From contig NZ_JQFA01000002.1 in the NCBI RefSeq assembly GCF_000763385.1, positions 3,162,001 to 3,226,000 of the forward strand: a stretch of 64,000 bases of DNA, read 5' to 3'. The notes beneath the pieces are model-generated. The model ran no database searches. It saw nothing but the letters and a program-made list of their open reading frames with translations, and was not told the origin of the DNA. Position numbers and translations under genes: made by a program. Source of the stretch: Leptolyngbya sp. KIOST-1 (GTDB taxonomy: Bacteria > Cyanobacteriota > Cyanobacteriia > Phormidesmidales > Phormidesmidaceae). Positions 8,924 through 17,540 of the stretch are shown here, piece by piece (position 1 is the first letter of the stretch; every line of letters starts with the position of its first letter).

Positions 8924-10528
8924 CTATCGCCGCACCCGTTCCCGCAGCCGCGCGGCTAGCTGCTTGGCCTCAGGTATGGGCAGCAGAAACGCCCCCACCG
9001 TAAATACCAGCAGCCCCACCCCGCCGGGGATCACCAGTTGTAGCGCCAGCACCCCGAAGCCCTCGGTGCCGAGCCCGGCTTCCAGACCTTGCAGAGTGCC
9101 CCAGGCGGCAGTGCCCGCGACGAAGCTTAGGGCGGTCAGCAGGGCGATCGCGCCGCCCCATTCCCGCAGCGGCATCCCCCGCAGCTTGCGGTGCAGCATA
9201 GCCGTCAGCGCCAGGGTCGAAAACACATTCACTCCCACCGTGGCCAGCACCAGACCCGGTGCCCCCAGCCAACGAATGAAGAAAAAGTCCAGCACCCCGT
9301 TCAGAACGATGTTGATTAGGCTGATGCGAAAAGGCGTCTGCCCATCCCCCAGAGCATAGAACACCCGCACCAGCACATCGCGGGCCAGGTACACAAACAT
9401 GCCAATGCCGTAGACCATCAGCACCGAGGTCACCAGGGCCGAGGCGTCCTCGTCAAAGGCACCCCGCTCGTAGATCACCCGCACAATGGGCAGGGCTAGC
9501 ACCACAAACAGCGCCCCCAGGGGCAGCATGGTCAGTGCCGTAAACAGCAGGCTCTGGCGAATGCGGCCCTTGAGTTCGGGCCAGTTTTCCGGGGCCGCCA
9601 ACCGGGCGAACATGGGCAAAAACGGCACCAAAATCACGTTGGAGATAATCCCCAGGGGCGTCTGCACCAGCAGATTGGCGTAGCTCAGCGCCGCCGCCGT
9701 GCCGGGAATAAACGAGGCGAAGAACAGGTCAGTGAACAGGTTAATTTGCAGCATCCCCGAGGACAGGGTGGCGGGCACCAGCACCCGCATCACCTCGCGC
9801 ACCCCCGGCACCGACCAGTCGAAGCGCAGGCGCGGTCGCCCCAGCCCCGACTTCCACAGGGCTGGAATTTGGGCCAGCCACTGCAACACCGCGCCCCCCA
9901 GGGTACTGGCCGCCAGCACCGCCCCCCCCAGCAGGTAGTACTCCGGGTTGGTGATGTCGCCACCGATCGCCCCGTAGAGCAGCCCCAGCCCCACCAGCAC
10001 CGCCCCACTGGAGAAAATCGGACTGATCGAGGGCAGCCAGAACTGGCTGTCGGCGTTCAGCGCCCCAAAGCCAATGCCAATCAGCCCCGCCAGCAGGGCC
10101 ATGGGCGACATAATCCGCAGTTGCAGCACGGCGATGTCGCGGGCCACCGTGTCCGCCAGCGATAGGCCGGGGGCAATGGTGTCAATAATCGGCCCCGCCA
10201 GCACAAACAGCAGCAGCGACACCCCGATCAAGATCAGCCCCACCAGGGTATTCACCGCCTCGATCAGCTTGGCGGTGTCTTTGCGGTCTTGCCGCGCTAC
10301 CACGCTGACGATCGCACTGTGAAATGGCCCGTTGATACCCCCCAGCAAGATCAGCAAAAAGCCGGGAATGATGTAGGCAAAGCTGTAGGCGTCGGCCACC
10401 GGCCCCACCGCAAAGGCCGCCCCGATCGCCTGCTGGCGAAACAGCCCGACAAACTTGCTGAGGATGGTGGCCGCAGCCACAATGCCCGCAATATTGGCGA
10501 GAGAACGAGAGGGTTTTGCGTCAGACAC
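8924..10528 (-). CDS. murJ: Lipid II flippase MurJ
   Basis: 534-residue polytopic protein of the MOP/MVF superfamily with about 14 membrane segments. It moves lipid II across the cytoplasmic membrane for peptidoglycan synthesis. The N-terminus carries the family signature (ATILSKFVGLFRQQ and FxxAFxxP-like AYSFAYIIPGF), and the central part contains the conserved SLPLALFVxxLP-type region (about 330-350) and the YALGDGQTPFR motif. Length matches the family. It stands alone between convergent and tandem neighbours; the start ATG at 10528 is supported by homology. Another peptidoglycan gene, murF, is 30 kb away. Confidence 0.93.
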   Translation of the reverse strand: MSDAKPSRSLANIAGIVAAATILSKFVGLFRQQAIGAAFAVGPVADAYSFAYIIPGFLLILLGGINGPFHSAIVSVVARQDRKDTAKLIEAVNTLVGLILIGVSLLLFVLAGPIIDTIAPGLSLADTVARDIAVLQLRIMSPMALLAGLIGIGFGALNADSQFWLPSISPIFSSGAVLVGLGLLYGAIGGDITNPEYYLLGGAVLAASTLGGAVLQWLAQIPALWKSGLGRPRLRFDWSVPGVREVMRVLVPATLSSGMLQINLFTDLFFASFIPGTAAALSYANLLVQTPLGIISNVILVPFLPMFARLAAPENWPELKGRIRQSLLFTALTMLPLGALFVVLALPIVRVIYERGAFDEDASALVTSVLMVYGIGMFVYLARDVLVRVFYALGDGQTPFRISLINIVLNGVLDFFFIRWLGAPGLVLATVGVNVFSTLALTAMLHRKLRGMPLREWGGAIALLTALSFVAGTAAWGTLQGLEAGLGTEGFGVLALQLVIPGGVGLLVFTVGAFLLPIPEAKQLAARLRERVRR

Positions 10529-10719
10529 AGGGCCTCGCCGGGGGGAAACAGCACAGGGCCACGGTCAGCCCTCAGAACCATCCCCCATTTAACTGCATAA
10601 TTGAACTAGCTAAGGCCATCTGGTCGGTCTAGACATTGACCATGCCAGTCAGGTGGCCAATTTGTCTAAGCTAGAGGCCAATGCCCTGCCTATCGCCTGC
10701 GGCTAGACGACCTAATGCC

Positions 10720-11532
10720 CTAGACAGCCTTGCTTGCTGGCTTTCCGGTGGAGCGAATGTAGCGGGATAGATGGTAAGACGCTAGCTTCACATCTTCATC
10801 AGGTAATACTTGAGGCTGGTGGTTGAGAAAACCAGGTAGCGCCTTGGGGTTCAGCACCCAGACCGGAGAAGATTTTGCCGCAGGCGTGGTTTCGATAAAC
10901 CAGCCGGGGAAGACGATCACGGGTTTGACTGCAAAGTCTTTGCCAGTGCATTCTTTCAATAGAGTTTGCAACCATTTTGCCTGGGCTTGGGCCTGAATAA
11001 GGGCATCGGGCTGGGCAAAGGCCGTATTGTTAATCTTGAGCTGTTCGCCATCAAAGATGATGGTTGGGCGACCCGATTCAGGCTTGCTGTAGGTTTTGGT
11101 CTCTACGGTGTAGATGCCACGGTCAGAAATAATCACGTGATCGACGTTGAAGCCTGTACCAATGACATCGTGGTAGGTGCGGTAGCCCTGCTCGCGCAAG
11201 TCGGACAAATATTGGCCGACGGCTTTCTCCCCATCCCTGGCCATTCGCAGACGCTTGATCGTCTGCCGGACGCGGTAAAGCCTAAAAACGGCATACCCAA
11301 TGCCAGCGAGCAGCAGGATTGTGAAAATTAGGGGGTGAGAATATGACTTGGTCAGCCAGCGAAACCACTCTAGGAATATGAACACAAAACCAAATGAAAT
11401 GGCAAATGCCCATGGAGCGACATCGTCAATCACTAGGCGAAGGAGTTCTTCGTCGAGGGACTGCCCTGGGTTGCGGAGTGGGTTGTCGGTAATGGGAGAC
11501 TTTCGGGTGGGTTGACGAGGCAGAATGGGCAC
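10720..11532 (-). CDS. NERD domain-containing membrane protein
   Basis: 270-residue protein with two N-terminal membrane segments (about 41-58 and 68-86) followed by a NERD (nuclease-related) domain at about 98-220. The PD-(D/E)xK-like core is visible as NVDHVII (Asp131) and YTVETKTY (Glu144-x-Lys146), so nuclease residues seem intact. NERD proteins are usually linked to DNA processing or phage defence, but the role here is unknown. It is flanked by murJ and the adenine deaminase with spacers of about 190 bases, so probably monocistronic. Start ATG 11532 is taken because the membrane segments follow at the usual distance. Confidence 0.82.
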   Translation of the reverse strand: MPILPRQPTRKSPITDNPLRNPGQSLDEELLRLVIDDVAPWAFAISFGFVFIFLEWFRWLTKSYSHPLIFTILLLAGIGYAVFRLYRVRQTIKRLRMARDGEKAVGQYLSDLREQGYRTYHDVIGTGFNVDHVIISDRGIYTVETKTYSKPESGRPTIIFDGEQLKINNTAFAQPDALIQAQAQAKWLQTLLKECTGKDFAVKPVIVFPGWFIETTPAAKSSPVWVLNPKALPGFLNHQPQVLPDEDVKLASYHLSRYIRSTGKPASKAV

Positions 11533-11714
11533 GACTGGGTAGACGGAAACACTGATGTACAGGGTGCCCAGACAGTGCTTTATGGCAGCATCGTAATCTT
11601 AGCTTTTTCAATCAGTAAAGTTATGTGTAAACGGTGGGCTAGTTAAAAAAGATTCCCCCACTTGCCCTAACTCACCCTAGGAGAACCCTCATTTCTACTG
11701 TTGACGCCGCCCTC

Positions 11715-12710
<996 letters not shown>

Positions 12711-12782
12711 TCACCAACACATTTAAGCGGCTATTATGCCCTAACGACCCGGCAGGCCGCATCATAGAGCATGACGGCAGCT

Positions 12783-13448
12783 CTATGGAACGGAATCAGG
12801 GGCGGCGCGGGGGGGCAACACCTGCGTCACAAAACTAGCTATGCCGTAGAGGATGAAAGTTTCCCCCAGGAGTTCGCCAAATTCTTCAATCGTGATTCTG
12901 AAGTGTTCGCCCAGGAAAAGGCCCTGGGCGAAGGAATGGCTGGCCAGTTCTGCGGCGATCGCGCCCTTTGCCGCCTCGGCCCCAAACCCACCCAGCAGAA
13001 AAACGCCTATCCCTACCAGCACCCACAGGACCGAGGCGCGATGGGATTGCCAGATCCAGGCCAGGTCTCGCCATCCCAGCACCGGAATGGCGATCAAAAT
13101 GCCCAGGTAGATCAGTTTCCAGTCGACCTGGTTGAGGGCCAGGTGAAGTTTGGTCAGCTCGTCTACTCCCCCGTAGAAGCTGAGCAGCGCCAGGGCGCTG
13201 GGCAAAAACCAGGAAACCGGACGGACCATGCGCTGGCGATACCGCAGCAGCACCAGGCACAGGCCACCGATGGCAAACAGGTGCGCCGCCTGGAGCCAGG
13301 AGGGCAGCGATCGCAGACCGTTGAGGTCGAGCAGCGGCACCGCCTCCCCACGCCGGTAAACCGTGGCCAGGTAGACTAGGGCCAGCCCCAACTCGAAGCC
13401 AACCAGAGAGATCGCCACTCGCGGCAGCCAGTTTTTTTGTACGTGCAT
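12783..13448 (-). CDS. Conserved-looking polytopic membrane protein, function unknown
   Basis: 221-residue protein with five or six hydrophobic segments and charged, probably cytoplasmic loops (RYRQRM, WRDLAW). The C-terminus has an acidic helix EEFGELLGE before the last membrane segment. No known family motif was recognised. The reading frame continues upstream to a TTG at 13550, but that extension is polar and atypical, so the ATG at 13448 (MHVQKNWLPR) is preferred. Transcribed toward the adenine deaminase gene, 75 bases away, in the same direction; the two may share a transcript. Confidence 0.6.
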   Translation of the reverse strand: MHVQKNWLPRVAISLVGFELGLALVYLATVYRRGEAVPLLDLNGLRSLPSWLQAAHLFAIGGLCLVLLRYRQRMVRPVSWFLPSALALLSFYGGVDELTKLHLALNQVDWKLIYLGILIAIPVLGWRDLAWIWQSHRASVLWVLVGIGVFLLGGFGAEAAKGAIAAELASHSFAQGLFLGEHFRITIEEFGELLGETFILYGIASFVTQVLPPRAAPDSVP

Positions 13449-13753
13449 AAAAATTAAGCGGGATTGATTAGATCCATCTTGCCCTTGGACAGGGGGTGAA
13501 CCGCCGCCAGAAAAAGTCGGATTTAGGCGGCCAAGCAGCGCCCTGGCCAATCACCAAACTCAGTTCGCGCAATCAGGGGCGAACTAGCGGCAGGACGGGC
13601 AATTGAGCAGGGAAAATGGCCCGCAACCCAGAGCGATCCCTGCCCTAGGGCAACGGAAAAACGCACTGAATTTATTGCGAAAGACGGAGGTTGAGGCCAG
13701 TGCCAATCTTTTAAGGTCTACGCAAGAACATGCATGATTAAGGAGACAACCTC
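13449..13753. other. Divergent intergenic region upstream of ChaB
   Basis: About 305 bases that must contain the promoters of the membrane protein and ChaB genes. A strong Shine-Dalgarno sequence (AAGGAGA at 13740-13746) precedes the ChaB start by seven bases. Nothing else is recognised. Confidence 0.4.
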
Positions 13754-13996
13754 ATGCCTTACGAAAATGTAGACCAGCTGCCGCAAGAGACCCAGTCTCT
13801 GCCTCAGGAGGCAAAGCAAATCTTTATGGCCGCATTCAATGCTGCTTCCCAGGACGGTTTTAGTGAAGACGGCGCTCGCGAAGTTGCCTGGAACTCGGTC
13901 AAAAATACCTTCATGCAGGACAGCAACGGCGAGTGGACCTTTAAAGCTGACAAAATTGACTCCCGCAGCCAAACCGGAGCTATGCCTGGGAACTAA
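13754..13996 (+). CDS. ChaB family protein
   Basis: 80-residue soluble protein of the ChaB family, small helical proteins named after the putative cation-transport regulator of E. coli. Visible family features: the start MPYENVDQLP, the LPxxAKxIFxxAFN helix at about 16-30, and the Gly-Ala-x-x-x-Ala-Trp segment near 41-46 that ends in WNSVK. The start ATG is backed by a near-perfect SD. The gene is isolated and marks the last typical cyanobacterial gene before the AT-rich island. Molecular function is not established for the family. Confidence 0.85.
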   Translation: MPYENVDQLPQETQSLPQEAKQIFMAAFNAASQDGFSEDGAREVAWNSVKNTFMQDSNGEWTFKADKIDSRSQTGAMPGN

Positions 13997-14158
13997 TGCT
14001 TTAGACGGCGACGGGATTTTGCAATTGCGATCGCTGCTTAAACCACTTCTTCGGTTTCAAAGGGTAAAATCGGGCGGAAAGGGTTGGATACTAATCTGTA
14101 TCAAACTTTTTTCGCCTTTTCTAAGGCTAATTTATGAAGTCTTCAATTAACTTAATTT

Positions 14159-14392
14159 TTAAGAAGCAAAAGCAGGAGTCTTGAGGGGAACAAGAGCTTT
14201 GTGCAAAATGCAGGGTTTTGCGTTTAGGTAAATTTCACGCCGGTTGCTTTCGCTATAACCAACGACAACTGCACCTACGATTTTGCCGACTTCTGGATAG
14301 ATCAACTCACTCAACTCTCCTTCATCTAAAAAATCAGACGTTCTGCTTAACCCTTTTGTTAGAGATTTGTCAATTCGGCTTGACGAATCTCT
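14159..14392 (-). pseudogene. Truncated copy of the S1-like gene at 15478-15804
   Basis: The frame encodes a C-terminal piece closely matching residues about 40-108 of the S1-like protein encoded 1.3 kb away (shared blocks DFLDEGE, VVGY, ESNRREIYLNAKP, ILHKALVPLKTPAFA). The N-terminal half of the S1 fold is missing and replaced by unrelated sequence containing an upstream ATG (14422). This looks like the remnant of a segmental duplication within the island. A short expressed peptide cannot be excluded. Confidence 0.7.
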
Positions 14393-14432
14393 CAATCTTG
14401 CATGGGTTCTATCTTGTCTCACTCAAGTCTGC

Positions 14433-14660
14433 CTACTGAATGGGACTGAGCTGTCCCAGTTCAACGCTGACAGCATCAAAGCGATCGTCACCAGGATGGT
14501 AGGAGAGAATTTCCAAGCCAATGGGTTCTCCTGTTGTGGAGTCTTTGATTAGGATGACTCCATCACCTAGTTCGGTGCTGATTTGTTCTTTTCTAGGTGG
14601 TTGCCAGAAGACTGTCAGCAACTCGGTTTCTGGTTCGTAGAAGACTTTTACCTGCGCCAT
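14433..14660 (-). CDS. DUF2283 domain protein
   Basis: 75-residue protein that matches the DUF2283 pattern: alternating short strands VKVFYEPETELLTVFW, then a stretch ending IGLEILSY. DUF2283 proteins often sit in toxin-antitoxin-like pairs. The ATG at 14660 is preferred over a longer frame that runs into the MazF coding region; GAGAGA lies a few bases upstream. It lies 61 bases downstream of the MazF-like gene, in the same direction, so it may be a third gene of that module. Function unknown. Confidence 0.72.
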   Translation of the reverse strand: MAQVKVFYEPETELLTVFWQPPRKEQISTELGDGVILIKDSTTGEPIGLEILSYHPGDDRFDAVSVELGQLSPIQ

Positions 14661-14721
14661 ATTGTCTCTCTCTTTCAGTGACTTCAAATTTGTTGCCAGA
14701 AACCTCCTCACTGGGTATGCA

Positions 14722-15069
14722 TCAAGAGTTATGGCCATCCATTGCAGCGAAGGCAACTTTGACACAAGCTTTAATGCCTTGCCAGTCCTTTGCCGATACG
14801 TGCCCAATTACAACTAGGTTAGCGGAGCGGGGCAAGGTCACGATAAAGCTACGGAAAACCGATGGCACCCTCAACCCTGCGGTCTGCCAGTCTTGAAGCA
14901 CATAATCTGTGGTGCCCAGCCTTTTGGTTTGAGAGGTGATTAGGCCAATAATGACATCAGGGCGAAGGTCATGATACTCGTTGGAAGACAGTACAACGGC
15001 TGGGCGGCGTTTAATGCCTGTCACACCAGGAAAGTCAACCGTTACTATGTCACCCGGACTGCAACTCAC
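14722..15069 (-). CDS. MazF/PemK-family toxin (type II toxin-antitoxin endoribonuclease)
   Basis: 115-residue protein with the MazF/PemK/Kid signature: N-terminal GDIVTVDFPG, the RRPAVVLS segment (about 21-28), and the strand with SQT before KRLGTTDY. Such toxins cleave mRNA at short sequences to arrest growth. Its start overlaps the stop of the small upstream gene as ATGA, the usual antitoxin-toxin coupling. The expected arginine and the serine/threonine of the active site are present by pattern. AT-rich composition matches the surrounding island. Confidence 0.88.
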   Translation of the reverse strand: MSCSPGDIVTVDFPGVTGIKRRPAVVLSSNEYHDLRPDVIIGLITSQTKRLGTTDYVLQDWQTAGLRVPSVFRSFIVTLPRSANLVVIGHVSAKDWQGIKACVKVAFAAMDGHNS

Positions 15070-15287
15070 TCGGTCATCTCCTCATCTTCCGGAAATGCAC
15101 TCATCGCATATTGAAGAGAAAATGTCGTGAGATCAAGTTGATCTTGTTCTGTCCAGGTATCGCTGTCATCCACACCAACAGTTCCCTGAACCAAGTTATT
15201 GAGGATAAGGGTTGCTAGTTGGAGGCGTTCATTAGGCGATAGAGTTGATAAAACGTGGTTGTAAATGTCCTGAATTGCTGCTGACAT
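15066..15287 (-). CDS. Antitoxin partner of the MazF-like toxin
   Basis: 73-residue acidic protein directly upstream of, and overlapping by four bases, the MazF-like toxin gene, so almost certainly its cognate antitoxin. The N-terminal helix (IYNHVLSTLSPNERLQLATLIL) resembles the dimerising helix of Phd/DUF2281-type antitoxins; the C-terminal acidic tail (EDEEMTE) would bind the toxin. The DNA-binding fold is not obvious. A candidate autoregulatory palindrome lies about 70 bases upstream. Confidence 0.75.
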   Translation of the reverse strand: MSAAIQDIYNHVLSTLSPNERLQLATLILNNLVQGTVGVDDSDTWTEQDQLDLTTFSLQYAMSAFPEDEEMTE

Positions 15288-15326
15288 ATCACACCCCTTC
15301 TATAGAATTCTAAGGTCAGGTTGAAA

Positions 15327-15447
15327 GGCTCTTCTGGGTTTATGACTGAGACTGTATATCGTGATACACTTCACTTCCGATTGAGGGGCTGAAACCCTTG
15401 CCAAGCTTGATATAAGGCTGGCTTATCACCAGATACCCAGAAGAGCC
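15327..15447. repeat. Inverted repeat-flanked module upstream of the toxin-antitoxin genes
   Basis: A perfect 13-base inverted repeat (GGCTCTTCTGGGT at 15327-15339 and its complement at 15435-15447) encloses about 95 bases. Inside is a stretch sharing AGCTTGATATA with repeat family B elsewhere in the window, so it may be a decayed mobile repeat. Confidence 0.55.
15353..15368. promoter_or_regulatory. Candidate autoregulatory operator of the toxin-antitoxin module
   Basis: Imperfect palindrome TGTATATCGTGATACA with five-base arms, 66 bases upstream of the antitoxin start. Placement fits a toxin-antitoxin operator. No binding evidence is available. Confidence 0.35.
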
Positions 15448-15477
15448 GGTTGAAATAACCATTCTGGCTTCCACTCA

Positions 15478-15804
15478 CTAAGTAGCGAAGGCTGGTGTCT
15501 TGAGAGGGACAAGAGCTTTGTGTAAAATGCTGGGCTTTGCATTTAGATAAATTTCGCGGCGGTTGCTCTCGTTATAGCCAACGACAATTGCACCTACAAT
15601 TTCACCAAGTTCTGGATACATCGATTCATTCATTTCTCCTTCATCTAGAAAATCAGGAATTCTGATTAATCCTTGTGCTGGAGATTCGTCAATTTTTAGG
15701 AAAACCCCAAAAGGCGCATGAAACTCAACTTCGCCTTGCACAAACTGGCCCAACTTATATCGAGATTTGACTTGCTCCCAACTTGTGTCATCCATTCTGC
15801 TCAC
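15478..15804 (-). CDS. S1-like RNA-binding domain protein
   Basis: 108-residue protein whose first 75 residues fit an S1/OB fold: the opening GQFVQGEVEFHAPFGVFLKI followed by GLIRIPDFL, as in ribosomal S1 repeats. It probably binds RNA or nucleic acid. Its start overlaps the upstream orphan gene by four bases, so the two form a coupled pair inside the island. A truncated duplicate lies at 14159. Role in the pair is unknown; an antidote or immunity function is a speculation based only on gene order. Confidence 0.72.
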   Translation of the reverse strand: MSRMDDTSWEQVKSRYKLGQFVQGEVEFHAPFGVFLKIDESPAQGLIRIPDFLDEGEMNESMYPELGEIVGAIVVGYNESNRREIYLNAKPSILHKALVPLKTPAFAT

Positions 15805-16166
15805 CGTGGTTTAAGGACTCGTGAAAATTGATTTAGGACTGGAAATAGATTTTGAGGGATGACTACCTCAACTCTTCTGAGACCGTCTTGCTCATCATAG
15901 CAATACTCTAATGACTGGAAATACTGCTTGTAAGCCTCTCGATCAATAGTGACTTCAAGGATGCCTTCTTGGTAGCTTTGGTTGAACTCTTCGGCAATGC
16001 TTTTGTCATTGGGGCCAGCGAAGTAGCATTTGCCATCGAAGTAGGGAGGATTGTAGGGGAAGTCATCGAGTTGAAATCCTTTTTCTAGTAGTTTTTTGCC
16101 TTTGCCTCTTTGAGGGGCTTTATATATGGTAACGAACTGGATAGATGATGCCTGATCAGACTGCAT
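15801..16166 (-). CDS. Orphan protein coupled to the S1-like gene
   Basis: 121-residue protein not recognised with confidence. The segment YFAGPNDKSIAEEF followed by GILEVTIDREAY (about residues 47-75) has the layout seen in some ADP-ribosyltransferase-fold toxins, where an aromatic-rich strand is followed by a helix and a GxLxVxI strand. This is a weak visual resemblance only. Its stop overlaps the S1-like start by four bases (ATGA), so the products are probably made in fixed ratio. AT-rich codon use as in the rest of the island. Confidence 0.6.
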   Translation of the reverse strand: MQSDQASSIQFVTIYKAPQRGKGKKLLEKGFQLDDFPYNPPYFDGKCYFAGPNDKSIAEEFNQSYQEGILEVTIDREAYKQYFQSLEYCYDEQDGLRRVEVVIPQNLFPVLNQFSRVLKPR

Positions 16167-16457
16167 GATTTAGCGTTTCAATAGAGAAATCAGTATATTT
16201 TCTCTACAGACCAACCGTAGGCAAGGTAATCCATGGCGATCTGGGCGACGCGAACCCGTGGAAGTCGCTGTAATCGGACAGGTTGATCGTCTTGCTTCTC
16301 AATGTGTGGGTAACTCAGGGCTAGCATACTCTTTCGTTGTTCCCTAGCTAAGTTTCCATATTCCTACAGTGTAATATCTTCTACTGATAGCAAGTATTTC
16401 TCTGCCAAGGTAACTCTAAAATCAGCGGCGAATTGACGAGTCCAGCATATTGCCTTG

Positions 16458-17540
16458 TTAGCTTTTCTCTTGAGTGCTTGATCTTGTATTACTAGTACAA
16501 AAATCAAGAAACTCTTTGCGCTTCTTATACTCTAAATTTATCATATACTGAGACATATACTCATAGTCAGGTGTACAAATATTGGTAACAGGAAGCATGA
16601 TTTTTTGACGTTTCAAGCGTGATTCGTTGAATTTGTAGGCGTATTGGTACTTACTCTTCTGCTTTAGAATTATATTTTTTAAGAAAAGATATAGATATTT
16701 GCTTCCTTCAATGCTCTTGAGAGATAAGCGTTTTACATCGTCTGAAAAAATGGCGGTGTATGGGTGATAAAAGTTTTCTACAACACTGCCATTGTAATTC
16801 ACACCAAGAATATTGCTGTCTTCTGAGGAATTGGTATTTGCAACAAAAGCAGTTATGCCGTTGTTAGAGTCTGTTGAACCAATAAAGGGTTTTCTGCCTA
16901 CTTTCATATCAGCCTTAGTTAAACGTCTGCCAGCCTTAATCTCTGCTATATCTTCAATAAAGAACTCATGCCACTCCTTATCTTCAAGTGGTTCGATATC
17001 TTTGAGTTTGAGCCTGGCTAATTCTTTTCGACAATGCTTGATATACTCAGCTTTTTTTTGCTCCATCAAGGCTTTTATGTAATTCTCCATGAATTGCCAG
17101 TCAGGTTCTCCACTAGCATTAATAGGAAGCATAACTTTTTGGCGTTTTAGTCTTGCCGTTCCCATCTTATAACCGTAGTTATACTTATCACGCTGACTAC
17201 AGATCTGAGTAGATAGGAAGAGCCCAACGTATTTTGATTTGTTATACGGACGTAACTTACGGCAATCATTTGAGAACAGTCCCTTATATGGGTGATAAAA
17301 AGAATAACCCACGGAACCATTACGATTCACTGAAAGGCAGTTTTCTTCTAACGTATTGTTACTGTTTCCTACAAAATGGCTGATGCCGTTATTTTTTGCA
17401 GTAGAAGAAATATACGGAGTATTTCCAGCATATCGTTCTGCTTCATAAATATCTCTTCCTGATAATATTTCAGCAACATCTTCAATAAAAAATTCACTCC
17501 AATCTTTATCCTCAAGATTCAACAACATTTTCAGCCTCAT
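16458..17540 (-). CDS. BcgI-like type IIB restriction system, specificity subunit
   Basis: 360-residue specificity subunit with two target-recognition halves of similar design: each begins with an EFFIED-AEI-type segment (near residues 16 and 192) and ends with a conserved RLKRQK-MLP block. Two different half-site recognition domains separated by helical spacers should read a bipartite target. Length is close to the BcgI B subunit (about 341 aa). It overlaps the endonuclease-methylase gene by 29 bases; an ATG at 17528 is an alternative start. The AT-rich composition indicates transfer. Confidence 0.85.
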   Translation of the reverse strand: MRLKMLLNLEDKDWSEFFIEDVAEILSGRDIYEAERYAGNTPYISSTAKNNGISHFVGNSNNTLEENCLSVNRNGSVGYSFYHPYKGLFSNDCRKLRPYNKSKYVGLFLSTQICSQRDKYNYGYKMGTARLKRQKVMLPINASGEPDWQFMENYIKALMEQKKAEYIKHCRKELARLKLKDIEPLEDKEWHEFFIEDIAEIKAGRRLTKADMKVGRKPFIGSTDSNNGITAFVANTNSSEDSNILGVNYNGSVVENFYHPYTAIFSDDVKRLSLKSIEGSKYLYLFLKNIILKQKSKYQYAYKFNESRLKRQKIMLPVTNICTPDYEYMSQYMINLEYKKRKEFLDFCTSNTRSSTQEKS

